Shown here in pieces: positions 9,778 to 19,885 of a DNA stretch of 41,969 nt (its first letter is position 1; each line of letters starts with the position of its first letter). The notes beneath the pieces were generated by a model. The model saw only the letters and a list, made by a program, of their open reading frames with translations, did not search any database and was not told the origin of the DNA. The translations under genes were made by a program, and so were the position numbers. This DNA is from Acidobacteriota bacterium (lineage in GTDB: Bacteria; Acidobacteriota; Thermoanaerobaculia; Multivoradales; Multivoraceae): assembly GCA_026708285.1 (NCBI GenBank), contig JAPOVF010000279.1, positions 17,880-59,848 of the forward strand. Reading direction: 5' to 3'.

Positions 9778-9811
9778 CACTGGGTGCGCCGGCCTTCTGG
9801 CCGGCATCCGG
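9778..9811. repeat. Dispersed palindromic element, copy A
   Basis: cactgggtgcgccggccttctggccggcatccgg with 7-bp stem gccggcc-ttct-ggccggc. Confidence 0.7.
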
Positions 9812-9875
9812 GCCGATGCCGCGAAGCGGCGAGGCGATGCCGCCCTTGGGACCTCGCCCCGGTAGAGTCCCGTTG

Positions 9876-10631
9876 ATGAAGATCCCGGCTGCACGGTTCA
9901 TCGCTGGAGCTTTGGCCGCGCTGTGCCTCAGCGCTGCCACGAACACCAGTTCAGCGCAACAAGCACAGCAAGACCGGGACGAGCCCAGCGCGGCGATGCT
10001 GCTCCGGCAGGCAAGCCTTCACGAGTCCCGCGGCGACTACGAGGCGGCCATCGCCGGCTACGACCGCGCGATCGAGGCCGATCCGGGCGACTGGCAGCTG
10101 TATCTGCTGCGCGGATCGGCACGGTTCAAGGACGGCCGGATCGACGACTCGATCGAGGACTTCGACCGCGTCGTCGCACTCGATCCGTCGCAGGATCCGT
10201 ACCTGTGGCAGCGCGGCATCTCGTACTACTACGCCGGTCGTTTTGCCGACTGCCGCGGCCAGTTCGAGCGCCACCGGCTGGTCAACCCGAACGACGTGGA
10301 GAACGCGGTGTGGCACCTCCTTTGTGTCGCGACCGAGGACGGCCTGGAGGCGGCACAGGAGGCGATGCTGCCGGTCGGCCCGGATGCTCGCCGGCCGATG
10401 AAGGAGATCGACGCCCTGTTCCGGGGCGAGGGCAGTGTCGAGGAAGTCGAGGTGGCCGTGCAGGAAGAAGGTTCCGGCGCGCGCTTCTACGCCGATCTGT
10501 ACCTGGGCCTCTACTACGAACTCGTGGGCGAGGAAGAGAAAGCCGAGGCGGCGATCGAGCGCGCCGCGTCGCTACCCAACCGCGGCTACATGGTCGAGGT
10601 GGCGCGGGTGCATAGGCAACTCCAGCACTAG
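9876..10631 (+). CDS. Secreted tetratricopeptide-repeat protein
   Basis: Signal peptide MKIPAARFIAGALAALCLSAATNTSSAQ, TPR units (GDYEAAIAGYDRAIEADPGDWQLYLLRGSARFKDGRIDDSIEDFDRVVALDP). Confidence 0.85.
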   Translation: MKIPAARFIAGALAALCLSAATNTSSAQQAQQDRDEPSAAMLLRQASLHESRGDYEAAIAGYDRAIEADPGDWQLYLLRGSARFKDGRIDDSIEDFDRVVALDPSQDPYLWQRGISYYYAGRFADCRGQFERHRLVNPNDVENAVWHLLCVATEDGLEAAQEAMLPVGPDARRPMKEIDALFRGEGSVEEVEVAVQEEGSGARFYADLYLGLYYELVGEEEKAEAAIERAASLPNRGYMVEVARVHRQLQH

Positions 10632-10680
10632 CCGGCGCCGTCCTGCAGCAAGGCTCCGCTGTTGTCTGTGTCAAAGGAAC

Positions 10681-10998
10681 ATGTACGAGTTTGGCGCCTC
10701 CTCCAACCGTGGGTACGATGACTCCGTGATCGACACCCTGCAGGCGGCACGAGCGTTCCGGAAAGCGGGCTTCACGGAGGCTCAGGCGGAGGCCGTACTG
10801 CAGACGATGAAACTGGTGGTCGACGGCGATCTCGTGACCAAGGCGGACCTGCGGGTCGCGAAGGCGGACCTGCGGGCCGAGATCCAGACGGTCCGTACCG
10901 AAGTCCAGTCCCTGCGCGGAGACATCTACCGGCATCTGTGGATCATGGCGGCCGGCATCGTTGGGATGACGGTGGCGCTGGTCAAGCTGCTCCCCTGA
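10681..10998 (+). CDS. Small coiled-coil/TM protein (DUF1640/CCDC90-like)
   Basis: AARAFRKAGFTEAQAEAVLQTMK, heptad region LVTKADLRVAKADLRAEIQTVRTEVQSL, C-terminal TM helix; internal ATG at 10681 preferred. Confidence 0.65.
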   Translation: MYEFGASSNRGYDDSVIDTLQAARAFRKAGFTEAQAEAVLQTMKLVVDGDLVTKADLRVAKADLRAEIQTVRTEVQSLRGDIYRHLWIMAAGIVGMTVALVKLLP

Positions 10999-11164
10999 GC
11001 CGACTTGCCGCAGCGGCACTTGGCGCCCGTTGCCGCGTTTGGGTGTGACCGCCCTCCATCTTCCCCAGGTAGGGACGATTCGATCGGAAAGGCCCGCTGG
11101 CGTCACTCGGGCCTCCCGGTGCGAGCATCTAGAGAACGCCACCTTCTGGGACTACTTCGACGGT

Positions 11165-12049
11165 CTACGGCACCAACTTGAGTTCGACTAGACGAGCGTT
11201 GCTGTGCCCCGCTCCCAGGAAGCCTGCGTCCAGAGTTACCGACCAGAGGATTCGTTCTTCCTCCTGCCAGACGAAGGCAGTCATCCTCCCAGGGGGCACC
11301 AGCAAGAGTGGCACAGACTCCACAACGGATCCGGTGAGGTGGAGAATCTGGGGCCTGCCGCTCCACGGTGTCAGTGCCACTCCACCGTCGGAGTCGAGGT
11401 AGGACACCGGAGGAAGGCCCATCTCGGGCATCCCCGCGTCGGCACTTTCGAATCGAACGATCTCGGTTTGGGTGATTCCGGGAGACGAGGATCTGCCTGA
11501 AGCGAATCGGCGCTGCTTCAAACCACCGGTCATCGCGATCCAAGCCGTTCCATCCTGGGAAATGCTCGACGAGGCACCGCCCCATCCTCTGGGCATGTTC
11601 CTCGGATCCCACTCCCAGTCGAGCTGCGGAGTACCGGCTTCGTCCAGTCCGTAGACTTGGTAGGCCCTGTCACAGTGATTGTCGCCTTCGGACAGGGGGA
11701 CGCAGTTGGTCAGAACGAACCGTCCGTCGGCGAGAAAACGAAGTGCCATCGCGTTGTCCGAGGGCACGGTAGCTGTGCGCGAGGTCAGTCTGTTCAAGTA
11801 GACCAGGAAGGTCGTTCCCTCCTCCCGGCCGTGGCCCTGAGCGACTGCAATCATCCCGGTTCCGTTGTCCCGAACGCTGCCGCCGACGATCCGACCTTTC
11901 GGGAGCTGCAACAACTCATCCGCCTTGACGTCGGCGGCGCAGGCGAAGAAGACAGTTGCCGAGAGCATGAAGCGCACGGCTCTCGGCAACGTGGCAAAGC
12001 GTCGTCGCGACTCCGGAATCGTAGGTTCGGGGCTTGGAGGCCTATCCAT
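11165..12049 (-). CDS. Secreted hypothetical protein, possible beta-propeller
   Basis: Signal-like hydrophobic segment (VRFMLSATVFFACAADVKA) and repeated strand-like units; overlaps the end of the next minus-strand ORF by 8 nt. Confidence 0.6.
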   Translation of the reverse strand: MDRPPSPEPTIPESRRRFATLPRAVRFMLSATVFFACAADVKADELLQLPKGRIVGGSVRDNGTGMIAVAQGHGREEGTTFLVYLNRLTSRTATVPSDNAMALRFLADGRFVLTNCVPLSEGDNHCDRAYQVYGLDEAGTPQLDWEWDPRNMPRGWGGASSSISQDGTAWIAMTGGLKQRRFASGRSSSPGITQTEIVRFESADAGMPEMGLPPVSYLDSDGGVALTPWSGRPQILHLTGSVVESVPLLLVPPGRMTAFVWQEEERILWSVTLDAGFLGAGHSNARLVELKLVP

Positions 12050-13368
12050 CGCCAGCGATCGCCCACAGGTGCCCGTCGGTGCGGATGTACCAGACGCCGC
12101 CGACCAGGGCCGGCGAGGCGATCGTCCGTTCGCCGATCCGGTTGACGTGGAGGAGTTCGAAGTCGGGCCCTTCCTTGATCACGAAGGTCTCGCCGTTGTC
12201 GTTGGTGAAGAAGATCTTGCCGCCGAAGGCGACCGGCGCGGCGGAGAAGCCCTCGCGCATCCGCTCGCCCAGGCGTTCCTGCCACACGACTTCGCCGCTC
12301 TTCGCCTCGTAGACCGTGATCACGCTGACCATGTCGTTGACCATGTAGAGGTACTCGCCGACCAGCATCGGCGCGACGACGAAGGGCGAGCCCTTGGCCG
12401 CGGTCCAGACGATGCGGCTGTCCGTCACGTCGCCGTTGCCGCCGGGACGGATCGCCAGGGTGGGGCCGGCGCGGCCGGAGGTGCTGAACAGCAGGTCGTG
12501 GCCGACCACGGGGCTGGGGATGACCTCGAAGGTCGTGCCGCCGGCGCGCCACAGTTCGCGGCCGTCTTCCGGCGCGTAGGCGATCACGTGGTGCTGGCTG
12601 TTGACGATGATCTCGTCGCGCTCCTCGCCGTCGTCGGTCGTGACCGAGATTGCGGCCGGAGAACTCCAGCCGACCCGGGTGTCCCGCTCCGTGCGCCAGA
12701 GTTCCTCGCCGGTGCGGCGGTCGAACGCCGCGATGAAGGAGGCGGCGCGCTGCTGCTCCTGCACGATGATCAGCCGCTCGCCGAGCAGAAGCGGCGACGA
12801 GGCGGTGCCGTGGAAGGCGTTCAACTCGCCGAAGGACTTGTGCCAGACGATCTCGCCGTCCATGTCGAGCGCCAGCAGGCCGTGGTTGCCGAGGTAGGCG
12901 TAGACGCGCTCGCCGTCGGTGGTCGGGGTCGAGGAAGCGTGGCCGTTCTTCGGGTAGGCGCGCTCGGGATTGGCCGCGGGCGCCGCGGTGGTCCAGAGCC
13001 GCTTCCCGGTCGCCCGGTCGAAGGCGAGCACGGAGCGTTTGGCGCCGGCCGCCTCGGCGGTCGTCAGGAGAATACGGTCGCCCCAGACGATCGGCGAGGA
13101 GTTGCCCCTGCCGGGAACCGGGACCTTCCAGCGTACGTTCTCCTCCGGGCCCCAACGGTCGACGTAGCCGCTGCCCGCAACTTCGCCCTGGCCGCTGGGA
13201 CCGCGCCACTGCGGCCAGGTGGTGGCCGGGTCCGCGTCCGCCGGCGTCATCCGCGCCCGTTCGTTGGCGGCGGCGGGGTCGGCGGCAAGTGCCGTGAGGA
13301 GGAAGGCGAAGGCGAACAGGCGAAGCGGCGTCATGCGAAGCATGCTTGAAGAAGTCGTGTGGCTCATA
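12042..13368 (-). CDS. PQQ-binding-like beta-propeller repeat protein (secreted)
   Basis: Signal peptide MSHTTSSSMLRMTPLRLFAFAFLLTALA, repeated SVLAFDRATGKRLW / AYAPEDGRELWRAGG / YEAKSGEVVWQERLG blades; ATG ending at 13368 preferred over 13460. Confidence 0.88.
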
Positions 13369-13419
13369 CCGGAATGATAGAACCTGCCGCGAATCGGAAC
13401 CCACTGGGAGCAGCATGGA

Positions 13420-14408
13420 ATGAGCGACACCTTTCGAGCGGTCGTCGTCGACAAGGTCAACGATCAGCACACCGCCGGCCTGCGTGACCTGGCGCTGGGC
13501 GACTTGCCCGAACACGACGTGCTGGTCGATGTCGAGTACTCCACCCTGAACTACAAGGACGGTCTGGCGATCACCGGCGCGGCGCCGATCTGCCGTTCGG
13601 TGCCGATGGTCTGCGGCGTCGACCTGGCCGGGACGGTGGCGGAGTCCGCTTCGGACTCTTTCTCCCCCGGCGACCGCGTGCTGGTCAACGGCTACGGGCT
13701 GAGCGAGAGCCACTGGGGCGGTTACTCGCAGAAGGCGCGGATGAAGCCGGAGTGGCTCGTTCCGGTGCCGGAGGCCTTCACCAACCTGCACGCGATGGCG
13801 ATCGGCACTGCCGGGTACACGGCGATGTTGTGCGTGATGGCGCTGCAGGATCACGGTGTGACGCCGGAGAGCGGCGATGTCGTCGTGACCGGCGCCGCTG
13901 GGGGCGTGGGCTCGGTGGCCGTGGCGCTGCTGGCGCGGGCCGGCTACCGGGTGATTGCCTCCACCGGACGCGAGGCGGAACATGACTACCTGAGCCGTCT
14001 GGGCGCCGCCGACTTCATCGCCCGCGACACGCTGGCGGCGAAGCCGCGGCCGATCGGCCGGGAGAGCTGGGCCGGCGCGGTCGACGTCGTCGGCTCGGCG
14101 ACGCTTGCGAACCTGATCGCACAGACCCGCTACGGCGGCTGCGTGGCCGCCTGCGGACTCGCTGGCGGCATGGATCTGCCGTCGAGCGTCTATCCCTTCA
14201 TCCTGCGCGGCGTGGTGCTCGCGGGCGTCGACTCCGTGATGGCGTCCATGGAGCGGCGGCGGGAGGCCTGGCGCCGGCTGGCCGCGGAGCTTCCGGCCGA
14301 CCTGCTGTCCGAGATGACGACGGTCGAGCCGATGAGCCGGATCGAGGAACTGGCGGCGTCGATCCTGGCGGGCCGGACGCGCGGCAGGGTGGTCATCGAC
14401 GTCAACGC

Positions 14409-14412
<4 letters not shown>
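13420..14412 (+). CDS. acuI: MDR-family acrylyl-CoA reductase-like oxidoreductase (YhdH/AcuI)
   Basis: STLNYKDGLAITGAAPICRSVPMVCGVDLAGTV, VTGAAGGVGSVAVALLARAGYRVIASTGR; typical YhdH/AcuI architecture. Confidence 0.85.
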
Positions 14413-16511
<2,099 letters not shown>

Positions 16512-16572
16512 GTTTCGGCGCGTACAATCCCTCGGGCACTTTCCCGGCACCGAGCAACGAAGGAGAACGAAG

Positions 16573-17544
16573 ATGTTGCGACTTGGCGAATGGACGAACC
16601 GACGGCGTCTTGGTGTTCTTGCCGCCTGCGCCTTCCTGTTGGCATCGGTAGGGGGAGCGGCGATGGGCAGTGACCTGATGGATCGGGTGGAGCACGGCTA
16701 CGCCGACTCGAACGGCGTCAAGATCCACTTTGCTTCGATCGGCGAAGGCCCGCTGGTCGTGATGATCCACGGCTTCCCGGACTTCTGGTACTCGTGGCGG
16801 CACCAGATGGAGGAGCTGTCGAGCGACTTCCAGGTCGTCGCGATCGACCAGCGCGGCTACAACAAGAGTGACCAGCCCGAGGGCGACGAGAACTACGACA
16901 TGCGCTACCTGGTCGGCGACGTGGCGGCCGTGATCCGTCACCTCGGCCGCGACAGGGCGACGATCGTGGGCCATGACTGGGGCGGCGCGGTCGCCTGGCA
17001 GTTCGCGTTCCACGTGCCGCAGATGACCGAGCGGCTGATCATCCTGAATCTGCCGCATCCGAACGGCATGGCCCGGGAACTCGCGAACAACGCCGAGCAG
17101 CAGCAGAACAGCGGCTACGCCCGCAAGTTCCAGGAGGGCAGCCCCAGCGACCCGGACATCTTCTTCGGCATGCCGATGACGCCGCAGACGCTCTCCGGCT
17201 GGGTGCGCGACGAGGACGCGAGGAAGCACTACCAGGCGGCGTTCGAGCGCTCCGACTTCGACGCGATGCTGGCCTACTACAAGCGGAACTACCCGCGTGA
17301 AGGCGGTGGCGGCATCGGTCAGGCGGAGGGCCAGGAAACGCCCCGCCTCGGCATGCCGGTGCTCCAGTTCCACGGCCTGGACGACACGGCGCTGCACTCC
17401 GACGGCCTGAACAACACCTGGGACTGGCTGGACAGCGATCTGACCCTCGTCACCGTGCCGGGCGCCAACCACTTCGTGCAGGAGGATGCGGCCGACCTCG
17501 TCTCCACGACGATGAAGTGGTGGCTGCTGTCGCGGGTGAAGTAG
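16573..17544 (+). CDS. Secreted alpha/beta hydrolase (soluble epoxide hydrolase/haloalkane dehalogenase-like)
   Basis: Signal peptide, [23 protein letters not shown] nucleophile elbow, [10 protein letters not shown] His. Confidence 0.9.
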   Translation: MLRLGEWTNRRRLGVLAACAFLLASVGGAAMGSDLMDRVEHGYADSNGVKIHFASIGEGPLVVMIHGFPDFWYSWRHQMEELSSDFQVVAIDQRGYNKSDQPEGDENYDMRYLVGDVAAVIRHLGRDRATIVGHDWGGAVAWQFAFHVPQMTERLIILNLPHPNGMARELANNAEQQQNSGYARKFQEGSPSDPDIFFGMPMTPQTLSGWVRDEDARKHYQAAFERSDFDAMLAYYKRNYPREGGGGIGQAEGQETPRLGMPVLQFHGLDDTALHSDGLNNTWDWLDSDLTLVTVPGANHFVQEDAADLVSTTMKWWLLSRVK

Positions 17545-17648
17545 CGGCCAGATCCCGGAGAAGGGTCGGTTCCAGGCGGGCGCCCGTGAGTGCGTCACGG
17601 AAAGGAACGTCCCCAAGGCTGGGTAGGTGCTTCCAGGAGTGAACTGAT

Positions 17649-17864
17649 ATGGCCGACGACACGTACTTCGAGATCTACAAAGATGAAGCAGACGAGTGGA
17701 GATGGCGCTTTCGTGTTGCCGGAACCAGACAGATAGTCGGTGCATCCAACAAGAGCTACGAGACGAGGAAGGACTGTCAGGACTCCATCGACGTCATGAA
17801 GACCTGTCGTGGTTCTCGCGTTTACGACCTGACCGAGAAGCCGCAGCAGACAGAGATCGGATGA
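17649..17864 (+). CDS. DUF1508 (YegP-like) family protein
   Basis: YFEIYKDEADEWRWRFRVAGTRQIVGASNKSYETRKDCQDSIDVMK matches the DUF1508 pattern. Confidence 0.8.
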   Translation: MADDTYFEIYKDEADEWRWRFRVAGTRQIVGASNKSYETRKDCQDSIDVMKTCRGSRVYDLTEKPQQTEIG

Positions 17865-17900
17865 AGTCGTGTATTGGGAGGTCCAGGACGGTTGACAGCG

Positions 17901-18026
17901 ATGGGGCCATCTACCGTCCCGCGCCAGGTCTGCCAAGTGGAGAAGTGCGACCGGATGGACTTCGATGATGGGGAGCCATGGTGCGCGCGCTGTCTCGGGG
18001 AGGACGACGCAGTCGACCGCTGGTGA
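17901..18026 (+). CDS. Possible 41-aa four-cysteine mini-protein (zinc-ribbon-like)
   Basis: Own translation: MGPSTVPRQVCQVEKCDRMDFDDGEPWCARCLGEDDAVDRW*; C-x4-C-x11-C-x2-C. Below the ORF-track length cutoff. Confidence 0.35.
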   Translation: MGPSTVPRQVCQVEKCDRMDFDDGEPWCARCLGEDDAVDRW

Positions 18027-18112
18027 GTGTCCAGCAGGCCCCTTGCCTCTGCACACGCTCCCGGCGTATGTGCTGCGCCAGCCTGGACTAGACCGGGGAT
18101 GGTGAGGGCGTA

Positions 18113-18853
18113 GTGACTCAAGAACTGGTTCTTGCCGACATCGCGGATAGCCGCTTCTACTCGGATGGGAAAGACGGTCCAGTCGTAGAGGTGCATCAGA
18201 GACGGATGGAAGGGCCTGTCCGTCTGGTAAAGGTGACTGAGCGGAAGCACTGCCCTCGAACCACCGGGCAGGTCTTCTTGAGTGATGCGAGCTTGTTTCG
18301 GCAGGACCCGGAAGGGGACCAGCACGACTCGACTCATCCGTCAAAGCACCTCCGGGTCCGGGTCAAGTTCCCGGACGGATGGAGGGACCTGGAAGGAGTT
18401 CAGGAGACCGCTTGGCGGTACTCGCCGGGGTTCATCTACTGCATGACCATGGAGCGCGACGTGGAGCCAAGCGTTGATCTGGGCGTGTTCGGAAGCAAGA
18501 AGGATCCCGTGGCCTCACGTCTACTACTGGACGTGATGGACTTTGCCGCGATGGTAGGTCACTCGCTCGCAGTGGAACTTGGCCTTGAGAGGGTGACGGT
18601 GGTCCACGGCAAGGTTCGTTACTTCGACTATGAGGGGCGCGACAGCGAACTGCACACGACCCACGTCCTTCAATCCCATGGCGGGGCGAGCCCTTCCGTT
18701 GAAGCGACCTTCATCAAGGGCCGGGCCTTTAGGCCGGAGAACGAGTACAGATTCGTGTTCCTTTGCGACCGCAAGGGCTTCGAGGGGGCCGTCCTGCCCG
18801 TCGGCCACTACGCCAGAGGCGGCGACCCGATAACGGTCTGGGAAGCCCTCTGA
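18113..18853 (+). CDS. Hypothetical protein, weakly DUF2971-like
   Basis: C-terminal FIKGRAFRPENEYRFVFLCDRKGF resembles the 'K...F..E.EYR' segment of DUF2971; GTG start. Confidence 0.55.
   Translation: MTQELVLADIADSRFYSDGKDGPVVEVHQRRMEGPVRLVKVTERKHCPRTTGQVFLSDASLFRQDPEGDQHDSTHPSKHLRVRVKFPDGWRDLEGVQETAWRYSPGFIYCMTMERDVEPSVDLGVFGSKKDPVASRLLLDVMDFAAMVGHSLAVELGLERVTVVHGKVRYFDYEGRDSELHTTHVLQSHGGASPSVEATFIKGRAFRPENEYRFVFLCDRKGFEGAVLPVGHYARGGDPITVWEAL
18119..18134. promoter_or_regulatory. 16-nt near-perfect palindrome at the 5' end of the 18113-18853 ORF
   Basis: caagaac-tg-gttcttg read directly. Confidence 0.4.
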
Positions 18854-18861
18854 GTTCCCCC

Positions 18862-19047
18862 ATGGCGGAGCAGTGGTTCGCATAGGGTCGATGGCCCGAG
18901 AGCGTCACGTGTCCCGAGTGCGACTCGCACAACGTTCAGGAGCGCCCCGCCCGGAAGCCGCTGCCGTATCGCTGCCGTGACAGCCGAAAGGACTTCCCGG
19001 TGAAGACTGGGAACCTGGGGCTCCAGAAGTGGGCCTGGCGATCGAAG
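18862..19047 (+). pseudogene. Degenerate N-terminal fragment of an IS1595-family transposase
   Basis: Own translation from 18862: MAEQWFA*GRWPESVTCPECDSHNVQERPARKPLPYRCRDSRKDFPVKTG-NLGLQKWA; matches the IS1595 zinc-ribbon leader (RWPxxVTCPxCGSxNVxxR...YRCRxCRKxFSVRTG...LxLQKWALA) with an in-frame stop, C->S in the last zinc ligand, an internal deletion and a frameshift after QKWA. Confidence 0.75.
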
Positions 19048-19127
19048 CCACCAGCCGCGATTTGACGGCGGGCTCCGAGTGGTTGGAGACGGTGGGCAAA
19101 CGAGCATGCATGCCTGGCCCTGCAAGG

Positions 19128-19367
19128 TCACGGCCAGTCGGCCAGTGCTCTGTCTACGTCCTCGCTGGTGATGGCCTCCGCGTCGGCACGGACGGCGAAG
19201 ACCGTGTCGTCTCCGCCCTTTCGGACGGGAGTGAGGTTGCTGTAGCCGCGCCGAGCGAGTTCCGACAGGGCGCTGCCCAGGCTGCTGCCCCTCCGTGAAG
19301 CCAGCGCCTTGGCCGCGGCCAGCACGTCGCCGTCTATAGTCACAGTAACGCGCACGCAGCGCATCAT
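19128..19367 (-). CDS. VapB-like type II antitoxin without an adjacent toxin
   Basis: MMRCVRVTVTIDGDVLAAAKALASRRGSSLGSALSELARRGYSNL... ribbon-helix-helix antitoxin; start CAT at 19365-19367. Confidence 0.7.
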   Translation of the reverse strand: MMRCVRVTVTIDGDVLAAAKALASRRGSSLGSALSELARRGYSNLTPVRKGGDDTVFAVRADAEAITSEDVDRALADWP

Positions 19368-19403
19368 GACATCAGGGAGTGGTTCGCGGTCCGGCTGCGA
19401 ATT

Positions 19404-19429
19404 GTCGCAGGATGTGAGACACTTGCGAC
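19404..19429. promoter_or_regulatory. Inverted repeat in the divergent antitoxin/HigB' intergenic region; candidate operator
   Basis: gtcgca-N14-tgcgac read directly in the sequence, immediately before the HigB' start. Confidence 0.35.
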
Positions 19430-19430
19430 G

Positions 19431-19553
19431 GTGGAGATTCGGCACAAGGGCCTGCGCCAGTTTGCTCTGACGGGCTCGCGTCGCGGGATTCCGGCGGCAA
19501 TGGCGAGCAAGTTACGGCGCATTCTCTCCGATCTGGAGAGCGCGGGCTCGTGA
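19431..19553 (+). pseudogene. Truncated HigB-type toxin (N-terminal about 40 aa only)
   Basis: Own translation from GTG 19431: VEIRHKGLRQFALTGSRRGIPAAMASKLRRILSDLESAGS*; matches the N-terminal half of HigB (RHKGLxxFxxxGxxxGIxxxxxxxLxxILxxLDAA). The usual HPLKGxxxGxWxVxVxGNWRxxF core is missing. Confidence 0.75.
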
Positions 19554-19558
19554 CAACG

Positions 19559-19810
19559 ATGGTTGATCCGGCCCATCCGGGGGAGACGCTGCGCGAGTGC
19601 ATCGCCGGCGAGGGCCTCACCGTAACGGGCGCGGCGGAGAGGCTTGCCATTTCGCGCGCGACGCTCCATCGCCTGCTCGCGGGCCAGACGGGCATCACCG
19701 CCGCGCACGCGCTGTCGTTCGAGCGTTGCGGCTGGTCGAACGCCGAGTTCTGGATGCGCCGCCAAGCCGCCTATGATCTTGCGTTGGCTCGCCGCGAGTC
19801 GGCCGCCTGA
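19559..19810 (+). CDS. higA: HigA-type antitoxin (XRE/HTH)
   Basis: MVDPAHPGETLRECIAGEGLTVTGAAERLAISRATLHRLLAGQTGITAAHALSFERCGWSNAEFWMRRQAAYDLALAR; GTG at 19550 is an alternative start overlapping the HigB' stop. Confidence 0.9.
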   Translation: MVDPAHPGETLRECIAGEGLTVTGAAERLAISRATLHRLLAGQTGITAAHALSFERCGWSNAEFWMRRQAAYDLALARRESAA

Positions 19811-19885
19811 GATAGCGCGCCCGGACCTCCTACCGTCCCAGCCTCCCGCGGTGCTGGGGTTTCTGCCCCTGCGGCGGAACCAGCA

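Noticed and set aside
18808-19131. Minus-strand ORFs (18808-19131, 18905-19111) considered as a VapC toxin next to the VapB-like antitoxin
   Set aside because: No PIN-domain acidic residues or hydrophobic core; the DNA instead encodes an IS1595 fragment on the plus strand.
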